A stretch of 64,000 nt of DNA from contig NW_020312766.1 in assembly GCF_002999335.1 (NCBI RefSeq), positions 95,338-159,337 of the forward strand, in the 5' to 3' direction. The notes beneath the pieces were generated by a model. The model worked only from the letters and a program-made list of their open reading frames with translations, did no database searches and was not told where the DNA came from. This DNA comes from Cyclospora cayetanensis. Its lineage: Eukaryota; Apicomplexa; Conoidasida; Eucoccidiorida; Eimeriidae. The position numbers and the translations under genes are program-made. This document shows positions 35,810 through 46,200 of this stretch, in pieces (the first letter of the stretch is position 1; each line of letters opens with the position of its first letter).

Positions 35810-36684
35810 CTGCGAGCCGCGCAAAGGCAGCTCAGCCTTTAGGGAGAAGAGCAGGTAGGGGATACGTTGCTGACTGCACTCCCCAGGTGTGCATGATGCC
35901 TATTGCATTGTTAGCAAGTGGTGCAACGGCAGGCGCATCATTGCCGGTACCAATACTACACCACCGGAGGGAGACTGTTTTGGCTACGCAGTCCTGGGTA
36001 TAGGTCATGTGATCCTTTTTTTTACATGCTAGTACGGCGAAACGAGACTTCTGTCGACGCTGAAACTTGGCAGGCTTTGCTGGGGCAGTGCTAAGCACCC
36101 CTAGACTGTTGCCGCTGCCTCTGCTACTGCATGAAAGAACATTCTTCCCTTGCATTTCATGGCGCAGAAGCTCTACAGATTTCAGCTATCTGCGCAGGTG
36201 TGTACTTAGTTTTTTTTGGCATGATGACCCAGTATACTTGCACCACAGCAGTCCCGAGTGCTCTGTGTTTCTTTCTGATACCTCCTTCCATCTGTCCATA
36301 TCTATTGTTACTGTCAGTGTACCGTGTTGCATTGTCCATCGTCTCGTAATACTTTTATAAACCCCTATGGTATTCAAGTTTTTTTGTTAAACGAAGTTCA
36401 TACAGCGGCTCTTATGGGCCCTGAAAAATAACAGACGCCTTGAGATAGCTTTTAATCTTACGCAAAACTATTACAGCAACATCTGGTACTGCTTCGTCTA
36501 CATAGTCGCTGGTGTAGATGATGCCCACCGTGAGGGCCGAAAGAACCGGTAGACATCCGCCGACCTAATGCAGTACCAACTGCTGCTGCTGCTTAACCAG
36601 CAAGAGAAAGCAGAATTTCATATACCCAGTGCGCTGCGCGTCAGCGGCAGATACACGGTGATGCTGTTGACGCCGTTTCTGCAC
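35810..36684. other. intergenic, no firm gene
   Basis: Convergent gap of about 0.9 kb. Short hydrophobic plus frames (36131-36349) and a short minus frame (36157-36339) exist. None has enough support. Confidence 0.4.
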
Positions 36685-37104
36685 CTACTCCTTGGGCTGG
36701 TCCAGGGGCTTAGAGTGGGCCTGCTCCAGACGAAGGTTCACGATGAATCTTTGCTGCAACTCCTGCTCTGGCCCCAGCAACTCCGGCTGCTGCCCCTGCT
36801 GTAGGATGAGAGCCTCCTGAAGCAGCAGGTGTGTCTGCACGAAGTCGTACTTTTCCCATATGTGTCCCAGAGGAAAGTTTGTGTATCTGCCCTTGAACAC
36901 CACCTTCGTATGACTCGCGTTGTCTTCTGATGGTACCGTGGGAATTAGCGTAGCCTGACCCTGAGGCTGTGTGGGGCTAGCGCCACCCCTTGCTACTGCC
37001 GCTGAAAGCGCCTTCTGCCACCGAAAACTCCGTGCTGCTTCCTTCACTGTCGCCGCTGCAACTTGCTGTACTGCAGCAGCCGAGCCTATTCCCACAGATG
37101 CCAT
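36685..37104 (-). CDS. small conserved-looking protein of unknown function (139 aa)
   Basis: The open frame extends to 37389, but the first Met followed by natural-looking protein is at 37104 (MASVGIGSAAAVQQVAAA). That gives 139 residues with an Ala-rich, basic N-terminus that could act as a mitochondrial targeting sequence. The middle part (KGRYTNFPLGHIWEKYDF) is non-repetitive and looks conserved; the C-terminal third is Gln/Leu-rich. I recognise no family. The longer upstream frame contains a hydrophobic stretch (VILPNICWFCILFV) and may be 5' leader or an alternative start. The neighbour is the convergent AFG2-type gene. Confidence 0.5.
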   Translation of the reverse strand: MASVGIGSAAAVQQVAAATVKEAARSFRWQKALSAAVARGGASPTQPQGQATLIPTVPSEDNASHTKVVFKGRYTNFPLGHIWEKYDFVQTHLLLQEALILQQGQQPELLGPEQELQQRFIVNLRLEQAHSKPLDQPKE

Positions 37105-38030
37105 CCTCACAGCACAGGTATCAACAAAAAGAATGCAAAACCAGCATATATTTGGCAGAATAACAAGCGTTCTTGAACAACTCTGGGGGGCTCTACGGAT
37201 TACGACGGGCCTGCGGAACAGGACGACCAGTTCCACCCACAAAGGTGTGCAGGATATCCGAAAGACTAGAAAATACGGGGTTTGCAGATGTCTCCCTCCT
37301 GGTGTTGCGGCAACGTGTCTGAAGGTTGTTTGTGCCTCAGCCGCTACTGCATGCAGCCCCCTAGAGTGTAGTCCTCTAAGGAACTCCAAGGGTTTTTCAA
37401 ATCATAACGCCCTCAAAATGCTGCTCCAGTGACAATGTATTTGGCATGCCTCTCACTCTACCCGTGGATAAGTATAGCCTACCCCCCACGCTGAGGAATC
37501 ATACCCCAAAGGTTGGCACGCTTGCTCGGAACGCCCTATCGCGCGAGTCGTTTCTCTTCTTTCCTTTTGCCAATGCTTCAAACTACGACTACTTATCAGA
37601 GGCTTCAAGTAGCGGCCCGTGACCAACTGTGCAGGCCCCAGAGGCCTCCTAATCTAACGATGACTCTAGTGGGGTCTAAGCTACACTTCGGCACTAGCTA
37701 TTAAACTGTATCTTCATAGATGAGAACTGGTGGAGAACTGTCGAAATGGTTTGTCTGTCTGTAAATCTGCTTTTTGCGCATTAGGGCTAACTTGATACAA
37801 TAAGACGCATTGCTGTGTGCAATGTGTCGCTAATTAGCTGGGAACGCAACATACCCTAGATTTACCTCTTTCCTCATGTTTGGTGCCCTGAGGGGCACAA
37901 GAAGAGGAAAGCATGAACACTTCTGATGGCATCATCAAAAAATTTTGACGAAAATTTCGACGTATAACGCCCCATCTGGAGTCGCCATACGGAACCACTT
38001 AAGTCCAGAGTCAATGCAAGCTTGAGAGGG
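37105..38030. other. start of second repeat-poor segment, no gene seen
   Basis: AT-richer sequence without CAG runs, with frames broken by stops on both strands. Nothing recognisable before the LTR-like repeat at about 38,030. Confidence 0.45.
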
Positions 38031-38135
38031 AACTGGCGAGTGTTCTGTGAAAGAACTCCTTCCTTTCCTTGCTCCCAATCCTCAGATTTCTCAACACGAG
38101 ATAATGGGGACAGCCAGGGTGCGCGTTGCTGCATC
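38008..38135. repeat. LTR-like direct repeat, copy A
   Basis: About 38,015-38,120 aligns imperfectly with about 42,295-42,400 in the same direction. Shared pieces include the AAGCTTGAGA block, GAACTCC followed by pyrimidine-rich sequence with CCTCAGA, and GGGGACAGCCAGGGT. The two copies bracket the minus-strand integrase relic at 39.0-40.0 kb, as the ends of an old LTR element would. No intact LTR termini or target-site duplication could be identified. Confidence 0.4.
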
Positions 38136-39061
38136 TCGAAGCATTCCGAGCACTCACCGCTAGCTACAAGTAGCGTCTCACGCACAAGCACAAAACCACG
38201 CATCTTTTTGCATGAAGTCAACAGTCCTCTGCGATAAATCAGACATGGGAAAAGGCAGCCCAATCAGTCAGAATTTCAGAAATTAGTAACTACATGAAAC
38301 CACTGTACTAGAAAGAGTTGAAGTGTAGCTCAGCCCGCTACTTCTTCCCCTTTCCATTTCCTTCACACACTTCCCCGTGTTTTGCAAGCGTACTTCCAGG
38401 CCAGCTGCGAGCAGGACAGCGAAGCGCTTTCCACGGTAGTCGTTGCCTGGATTTAGAGAGAAGCACGAAAGCAAAAGAGACGAGAAAGCAATTGTTTGCA
38501 TTAACTGCTAATCTGAAGTCAACAAGAGGATGTACATATGTACAAAACCTGTTAAACGAAGACCGAGGACAAAGAGCTGTGCTAAGGAAACCAAAGTAGG
38601 CACCAAGGCAGCAATGTATCCACGCCTCAAAGGCCAATGTTTGTATGCAATTACAGCTGGTGCATGCAGCATAGCCGATGTCCAAGCCCCAACAAAGGTG
38701 TGAGCAAGAAGGAAGAGAGAACATGCTTCGAAGTGCTTGCACAGAAGTCTGAGTGTAGAACATTTCTTGAGAATATAACCCGGAAAGTGGATAGCTCTGC
38801 GGCACTCTTAGCACTGCTAAGTTCGTAGAGTAAGAGAGTGCATCGCTTTGAGAGAGAGTCGCAAAGGATCCTGACCAACTGGGCACAAACCACTTCTATT
38901 ACCCTCTGGTCACCTTTAGAAGCCTCAAATCCATTAGGACCGGAACTCCAAACTCGGAAGACAGCAGGTGGCCGCCTATCTCAATTTCGCGCTAGTTTCT
39001 CTTTAGCTAGGTAACCCAACAAACAAATGGCTACTGCAGGACAATACCTGCCGAAAGCTTC

Positions 39062-39950
39062 TTAGGGTAGCTTCTGACACCGGAACACCAGGCTCAGGGC
39101 AGTAGCGGAGAGCGGCACCCCTGCGCAGACCAAGATTGGGGGAACGCACCGGGCAAACAACTGCTCTGTTTGAATTATAAGCCCCATCAACGAAAGGAAC
39201 AGCATCAAACCAAGCAGATGGTTTCCTATGACCATTGAGTCATAAGTGCTGCAGAAAAGTGCCGTTGGTGCGTTTGATCTTTCCAACTGCCTCAGGGTGG
39301 TTGTCAGCGGCCAAACTATAGTCACGACGCATTCGGATTATAAAAGCTCATCACAAAGGGCGAACAAACTTTAGATCCCGACCCCTGAGGGTATTCCGGT
39401 GTAATCCGTGGATCTGCCAGACGTGTGTTAAGAATAATGGAGCAACTTGCTGAGCCGCGACAAAAGTGGAGCAATGGATAAAGTGGGATACTTGCGGAGT
39501 CTCTGTGGAGAACGACATGCGTGCTACTGTAAGACTTGACCTGTGGTAGTCCAACAGAAAGGACCGTAGTCAGGGTGGCCCAAATCTTGTCAGGAGCACG
39601 GCGGCTTTGTAGGAAGCAACTTTTAAATAACGCGCAACCTCTCCTGCTTACAATCTGGGCATGACACTGCCTTTCCCTCGCCGAGGGACTCATCCCTGGC
39701 CACCAGAAAGACCGTGCGAGCTTTTGCAATGGAGCGTAAATCTTACCCTTGCCAGGAAACACATGACCACGCGCTTTATGCAAAAAGGCACTGTGGAACG
39801 GGATCGGAACGTGCAAGCAACGGGGTCCCCTCCTTGCCTTCAGCCGCAGCACGCCATTCTCCGCGAGGCGGTGCTTCACAGTTTTGCTACTCGGGCTTGT
39901 GGCAACAGGAGGGTATGCATGGATGTCAAAAGCATATGATTTGCTGAATG
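39062..39950 (-). mobile_element. decayed Ty3/gypsy integrase (minus strand)
   Basis: Read on minus from about 39,860 down. The zinc-finger part reads LHKARGHVFPGKGKI, then ARSFWWPGMSPSARERQCHA, with WWPGM as in gypsy integrases. About 39,510-39,360 reads FVAAQQVAPLFLTHVWQIHG then GRDLKFV in another frame, matching A..va.lF...v...hG.P..ivsDRD..F of the catalytic core. About 39,290-39,130 reads EAVGKIKRTNGTFLQHL then WFDAVPFVDGAYNSN, matching dGQtER.NrtleqyL then W...Lp..e.AYNs. At least two frameshifts and several stops make it a pseudogene. Domain order and spacing fit one integrase. It is more recognisable than the copies at 25-28 kb, so it is probably younger. Confidence 0.75.
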
Positions 39951-40913
39951 GTGATGGTAACAGTGAATCGTCACAGAAAAGGCTGGTGGACTGCACAATA
40001 GTCAACCGCTGGAGCATCGCAAGGCCGGGTCGGCGCCGGCGTTAGTGGTGCCCTTTATATACTTGACTGCAAATAAGAGCTTGGGGAACTGCCCAAGCCA
40101 GAGAACAACCGCAGGAATATAACGACGCTAAAGTGTGCTCGTAATGCACATTAAAGACAGAGGGTCAATCTGCACAGTACTGCGACGCCCACACGAATAG
40201 TGCCCGTTTCCCACGCCCTACCAAATCGCATAGGGTCTAATTTCCCGCACTCAATACCGCTTCTCGGTCTCGGCGACGCGACTATAAGAGCAAACAATAG
40301 TTTTTTGTTATGGACAGCTCATTGCCTGTTGGGAGATATTAGCGTCAACCGCCGCATCACTGGCGTCAGTTGGAAATGAGGAGTGATGCTCATACTCAGA
40401 CAACACAAGTACACGAAGAGTTCTAAGGTGGCCCCTAGGCTTCTTGCTGCGGCATCAGCATCTTCTATTCAGGTCATTGACTGCGATTTCTAAGTCAAAG
40501 GAGCAGCGATCCTAGCAGAACCAGGACTCAAACTTTGGCGATAAGACGCAAGCGCATCGAATTTGGCGACTTTCTTGTGGGTGCGCGAGGGGGAAGGTAT
40601 CGCTTCGATTGCTTCAATTTTCGCCAGATCCAGTTCATTGTATGTTCCAGCCGACCAACAAACTCAAAAACTGTATTTAAATAAGACGAAAGACGTGAGC
40701 GCCTTCATATACCACTGCATACTCCGCAGCAGCCCAAACACACTCTGTAGCTAATGTGGGTCCTCTTAAATCGATTGGCTCTGCAGGGAGATGGTGCCTA
40801 CGTACACAGTCCCCCATCCCTCCTCAATAGCCTTACTAAAATATTCACTAATATACTGCTACGGCTCAGCTGGGGCATTAATATAGCCAAACGTCATACA
40901 GAAATACTCAATT

Positions 40914-42010
40914 TTGCGAGTGCGAGTGTATAACGCCTTTTGTGCGCCTTATCAGGGTGAAAGGGGATTTGCAAGGAGGCGCCTATGGAGTCAAATGTCG
41001 AGCAGACTCGTGATCTGTGTGATCTGCAAGGTGTTTCGCGCTTGTCAGGCATTAGGAAGTTCTGCTTCACAATATCCTCGTTCGAAGGCTTGGATCAAAA
41101 CGCATATCGGCCAACTTCCGTCCTTTTTCGGGACTAGCACAGGGTTGTGCATTGAAGACGTGGTCGATTTCTGCAATGCGCCTCTTTCAGCAAATCATCA
41201 GCCTACTCGCAATTTAGTCCTCATGCTGCTGGACTTTCGGTACACCCCAACACTTTTGTTCTGTCCCGAAGATATGCTGCATACGTTGTGCAGGAGGACT
41301 AGCGGATGGCCAGCCTCCCGGCAGGTTGTTATTATCTAGCACATTCGCGGATTCTCTCAAGATGTGTATTCATTTCTGCTAATCCCCAACCGAAATTGCA
41401 ATCAAACTGCCAAAGCAGTTGCGAAGGCATTAATAATGGATTCATGCCTTGAACCGTCTTCTCTTACTGTGCTGCTGGGCCCCTGCCATGGAGACTCTAA
41501 CTCACCTTGTTGGAGTACATACTCTATGGTGCTTTCATCAGATGAAGTGGGCGTTGTTGAGAAAAGCAGGAGGCGCTTCTCAATAGCGCTCTCTGGCCCA
41601 CTGACCACCACACCGCGCCGCTGTGGCCGCACGTATGTCTTCCATTGAGTCACCCGTGGCGCAAGGGCTCATACATATCTCACAACGCGCTCATATGACC
41701 GCGGAGGGCAATTGCCTTCCTAGTTCCAGCGTTGTACTGCCCGTTAGCAAACTGCCCAAAGGAGTGAGGAGGCAAATAGCGCTTCTGCACCGTCTCCTCA
41801 CAAAACTAATCCATTTCCCATACAGCGTCAAGTACCCCCCAAAAAACTTGACTATTAGCGTGAACTTGTATTGGCGCATGCTTAATCCGTATTCGGTGGG
41901 TCCTCAGCTGCGGCTCTATCTTCTGCAGGTCCCTTTAGTGCACCCAAGCCTGCGTGGAAGTCCTTCCACTTCCCTGAGGATCTTTCTTTGCTTAATAAGA
42001 AGCCTGCTTC
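40914..42010 (+). mobile_element. second integrase relic, opposite strand, different lineage
   Basis: Plus-strand fragments. About 40,980-41,070 reads RRRLWSQMSSRLVICVICKV then CQALGSS, like wPqM...v...C..Cqa.K of the finger. About 41,400-41,440 reads QTAKAVAKAL, like TA..va.al of the catalytic core. About 41,530-41,610 reads HQM.. then GVVEKSRRRFSIALSG in the next frame, like HPQ.nG.vEr.hR.Lk.AL. A block near 41,690-41,720 (AHMTAEG) could be the later t.AE.vyG stretch. The HPQ..G..E..HR.LK.AL pattern is typical of vertebrate- and invertebrate-type gypsy integrases and differs from the minus-strand relic nearby. Stops and frame changes mark it as dead. The match is weaker than at 39-40 kb. 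Confidence 0.5.
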
Positions 42011-42284
42011 AGCCGTTTTAATCAGCTTGCAAAACAGCCTCTCCCGCCCCAGCAGGCTTTGAGCCACCGTCCTCTTGCATTGTCAGGGGCTCTTACTCTC
42101 GTACTATTTGTAAAACTACAGAGTGAAGAATTTTCTAGGAACTTACTTGAAACCGGACAGCTGTTGTAAGGTAGTCTGCCATTGCAGTGCATTCACAACC
42201 AGTGGAGTGGCGGAGATCGCTTGTGTCGAGCTATGGGGCGCTACAAAGGTATGGCTCCATGAAAGGCATTGCAGTGTACACTAA

Positions 42285-42410
42285 TCATTAGGATGAAAGC
42301 TTGAGAATATGTTGTTGAATATTTTCTAGAACTCCCTCCCTTCTCTGTCCCAGCCCCTCAGAGAAATCGACTTGAGAGGAAGGGGACAGCCAGGGTTCAC
42401 TCTAGGGTCC
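42285..42410. repeat. LTR-like direct repeat, copy B
   Basis: Partner of the repeat at 38,008-38,135, about 4.28 kb away in direct orientation and containing the identical GGGGACAGCCAGGGT block. Divergence is high, so an old insertion is implied. Confidence 0.4.
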
Positions 42411-43284
42411 ACATGACGCGTAGTGCAGACGAACGCAAAGTTGCTACTTGCGCCGAGCTAGTAGTCTGGAACCAGCATGATATACGGGGTGACACACCGC
42501 ATAATCAATTCTTTTCTTATTTTCATTTAATTGTGGCTATTGTAGAAGGTGATGTTAATTGTACCTTAGCCTGCTACGCTTTCAGGATGCACCAACGCGC
42601 ACCCATTGGCTCTACATCTTGAACGTTGAAGGCCAAAGGTAGGGTGAGGAGGAAGGAAAGCTCCTGGAAGAGCAGTCGAATTTGCATTTTTCAGCATGCG
42701 GTCTGAAGCTGAGCTTTTTCCTGTGAATCCAGATTGAGTGCCACTTCTGCTGTTGTGGCTGCTCCTGGTGTGCCTGGTGCTCCACTGCACCGTGAGTTTT
42801 TTGTGTGATTGCTGCCATTGTTGTTGCACACATCGAAGCTCGATCTAAGGCAAATTATCAAACCACTCATTCCAGTGAAAGGAAGTTATCGTGGCTCTCA
42901 GCGCAGCTGAGGTAGCGTGGGCACAGCAGTAGTAGTCCCATGCAGCACTACAGGTCTATCCGCAGCTACATCGATTACGCATATGCCCACAGAGTAGCAG
43001 CTGAAAGCTTTTTTTCAATAGCGACAGCTGCAACAGCAAACACCAAGGCTTGCCGGAGCAGCAAGAGCAGCGTGCAGTGAGAGAGGGAGAGACTGGAAGC
43101 ACGAGCGGCCTCAGGGATATCTGCCCTGCCACGCGCTCCTAGCAGAACATCAGTCTTCGCGGATTAGCTTTTAGTAGTATCTGCCAAGAAAAGACAAAGA
43201 ATTGCAACTCATACGTTTACACAGTGGCTTTTACGGGGTTTTATTATACTACGGGTGCCTCAGCGGAAGTCAGGGGCCCTCTGC
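42411..43284. other. end of repeat-poor segment; upstream flank of giant plus-strand gene
   Basis: No convincing open frame. Composition changes back to CAG-rich from about 43.0 kb, and the promoter of the next gene should lie here. Confidence 0.4.
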
Positions 43285-46200
43285 ATGCAGCCGCTACAGC
43301 AGCACCAGTACTTGTACCAGTTTGCCGTGGAGGAAATTCCAGCAGTTAAGTGAGTGTTTAATTCTTTGACAATATATGAATTTCAGCCTCTAGCTCACCT
43401 CCGTAGCACACAAGAGCCGGAGGCTGCTGCTCCCAGCAGTAAAGATTGCTTCACCCCTCGTGCGAGATTTGTTGCGGCGATTGCGACTTCGGCACATGGA
43501 GCTCCAGCTGCAGCGGCGAATGCTCAGCGCATATGAGCAGCCTGGGGTTCCAGGCCCTTGACACACTAACCTCGCACAGCATCGGACAGCGGCAACAGCC
43601 GCTCCTGATGCAGCCGCTGTTGCTGCGACAGCGGTTGGCGCTTCAACAGTGGCTGCTGTGACTGGAAGCTGCTACAGAGCGAGTTCCAGGAGCATCTTTC
43701 GTAGGATGACCGCTAAGCCCTTCGGTGCTACGATATCGGGAGCCCCCATGGCTGCAAGCCTACCAGCGGAAGAAGATTCGCGGCAGAAGCAACAGCTGCT
43801 ACTGCCCCACCTGCAGCATAACCAGGATGCCATGCAGCTCGAATGCCTTTCTGGAGCTCACGGGTGCGACTGCGCAGCGCTTGACGATGCGGTCGATGTG
43901 CTGACTCGAGCAGCAGCAGCTGCCGAGCCGAGCGCAGCAGTGGAAGTCGCAGATGTTTCGGCAGCTCAGAATGTACTAGATGATTTCGCGTGGCGGCAAA
44001 CGGCATGGAAGCGCTGCCTAGCCGCAATTTCTGCTGGTGCTGCTCTGCAACATGCCCCACCTCAGCAGCTGCCCCACTTGTTTGGCTGCAACAGCGGCAA
44101 CAGTAGAACGGGGAGCTGCAGCAGGACGAAGAAAGATCGAAATAATGGCTACCATCCGCCCGCATCGCCGAACGCAAATGCAGCCGCAGATGGCTCTCCT
44201 GACGGTGCTATAGGAGCTGCAGAACTGCTTCTAGGGCGGTGCTTGTTTGCTGCAAGGACGTTGCGGCTCCTTGCGCAGAAGGGCCTTGCTGCGCTTCAGG
44301 CACCTCAGTGCCTTACTGACCCTTCTGTCGCTGCTGCCGCGGATGTCGACACAGCAGAAGAAGCTGCAGCGACGGCGGCAGTGGAGCCTCCTGTGCGCAA
44401 CAATTTGGAGTGCGTCTGTATCGACACCCACCAGCAGCAGCAACTGCCGCAGCAGCTGCTGGCAGCAGAACCAGTGGGGCCTGCTCTCGTGCTGCACTGC
44501 AGCTTGGCTGCCCTCGTTGAGGCTTGCTGTGTCTGCTGCAGCACCAGCCAGAACAACACGAGCAGCAAAGGCGTCCTCCCCCTTCTGCCTGTGGTGGAGG
44601 AATTGTGCCGTGCAGTTGCTGCACTGGTTTTGCTTCTGCATCCGACACCGTCGACTTCTCAGAGGGCACAGGACCATGCTCCACTGACTCGGTGCATGCG
44701 TCTGGTTGCTTTGAGATCTCAGCAGCGAAAGGAGCAGCTGCGACAGCAGCAAGAGCATGAAGAGGTGCTGCTGCAGCAATTGCTGAAGCTTCTGCTCCTG
44801 CGACACATATTCAGTGCAGCTGAAGACATGCAGGTGTGCTGCTCCTCCATGCAGCGGCAAAGGTTCGTGGCTGCCTTGCTGGCAGACACGCAGCATGTGC
44901 TGCAGCTGCTCGCGGATGGATATGCTGCAGTTGCAACAGCAGCAGCAGCTGCTGCAGCTGCTACAACTGCAGCTGCAACGGCTGCTACGACTACCGCTGA
45001 CTCAGAGGATCTTGCAATAGGCAGCAACGGCAAGCCGTCACTTCCATGCCGGGTGCGACAGGAAAAGCAGCTGTGGGAGTTTGTTCGCGATGCTTGGCTA
45101 AGCTGCTGCTGCAGCTGCTTCAGTTTGTGGAGCCGCTGTGCTGCTGCGGCAGCAACAGCAAGTGCAGCAGCAACGGAAGATGCGCATGCGAAGTCGGCGG
45201 GGAGCCCTCAACATGGAAAAGCGGAAATTTCAGAACTGCGACCAGTCGACGTTCTTAGCCTTTTGGAGGTTCACGGTACGGCTCGACGATGGTGCAGTTT
45301 CTGCGTATGCTTGTTGTTACTTCTCTAGAGCCGACCGATGCGCTTGTTGCTGCTGCAGAGTCCACATTCGTTTGTCATGCGACTAGGCAGTTATGGAGAC
45401 TGCTAGTGGGATTTCCTTGTTTGTGAAGTGTTGCTGCTGCTGTCACTGTCGTGCGCCAGAAGGTTGAGTCTTGCCTTCACACAGGCAGCGTAGCTCTGCG
45501 CTGTGGGTGGTGCATTGCAGAACGGTCTCTTGTGGCATTCTCTTTTGCTGTCGCCTCGGATAGTTTTGCCGACATCTTTAGAGCCGCCTTGGGGTTCCTA
45601 CGGGTAAGCAGTAGTGGCGACATCAGCAGCAACAGCAGCGCGAGATTTTTGCAACAGGCACGCTTCCAACACGTGTATATGCCCTTCCACTCGCGCGTCA
45701 TGCTTAACACTCAGTGAACGTCTCCCTGGTGAACTCGCAGGAACATGTGCCTCTCAAAGATGCTGCTGCTGCTAGATCTCTCCCTGTTGTCAGTTGTTGG
45801 TTCTGGCATGCATGCAGGTGCACACGTGCGGTGCGACGGCAGCCGATTCTTCGGCTTTTGCTGCTGCTCCTTCTGGTGACGATGTATTGGCTAAGGAGTG
45901 GCAGCAAGAGGAAGATCAGACACTTCAGAACAGCAGTAGCGCCGCTGCGCGGTGCGCAGTGCTTACCGTTCTTCATCTGCTCCGTCTGTGGGCTCTCAGG
46001 CAGACTGCAGCAAAGCCGTTTGCCGCTGTTGCAGTGGCTGCTGCTCGTGTGGCAGCGTCTTCGTGCTTACTGCTGCCCGAAACGCTCACCGGAAAGCTGC
46101 AAACTGTGCTGCATGGCTTGTCAGTGCTGTATACCGAGCGCTTCGCAGCAGTTGCAGCGCCTCCCGCAGTGGTGGAAGGTGCAGCGCAGCAGCAAGACCA

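Noticed and set aside
36131..36360. Hydrophobic plus frame and a possible first exon (MAQKLYRFQLSAQ with a GTGTGT donor)
   Set aside because: No downstream exon joins it convincingly before the convergent gene. The minus-strand frame at 36157-36339 is equally unsupported.
43562..43705. In-frame extension of the giant plus gene upstream of the Met at 43706
   Set aside because: A better-looking Gln/Leu-rich frame overlaps it. Joining that to the main frame would need a 32-base intron, too short to accept, so the 5' structure is left open.
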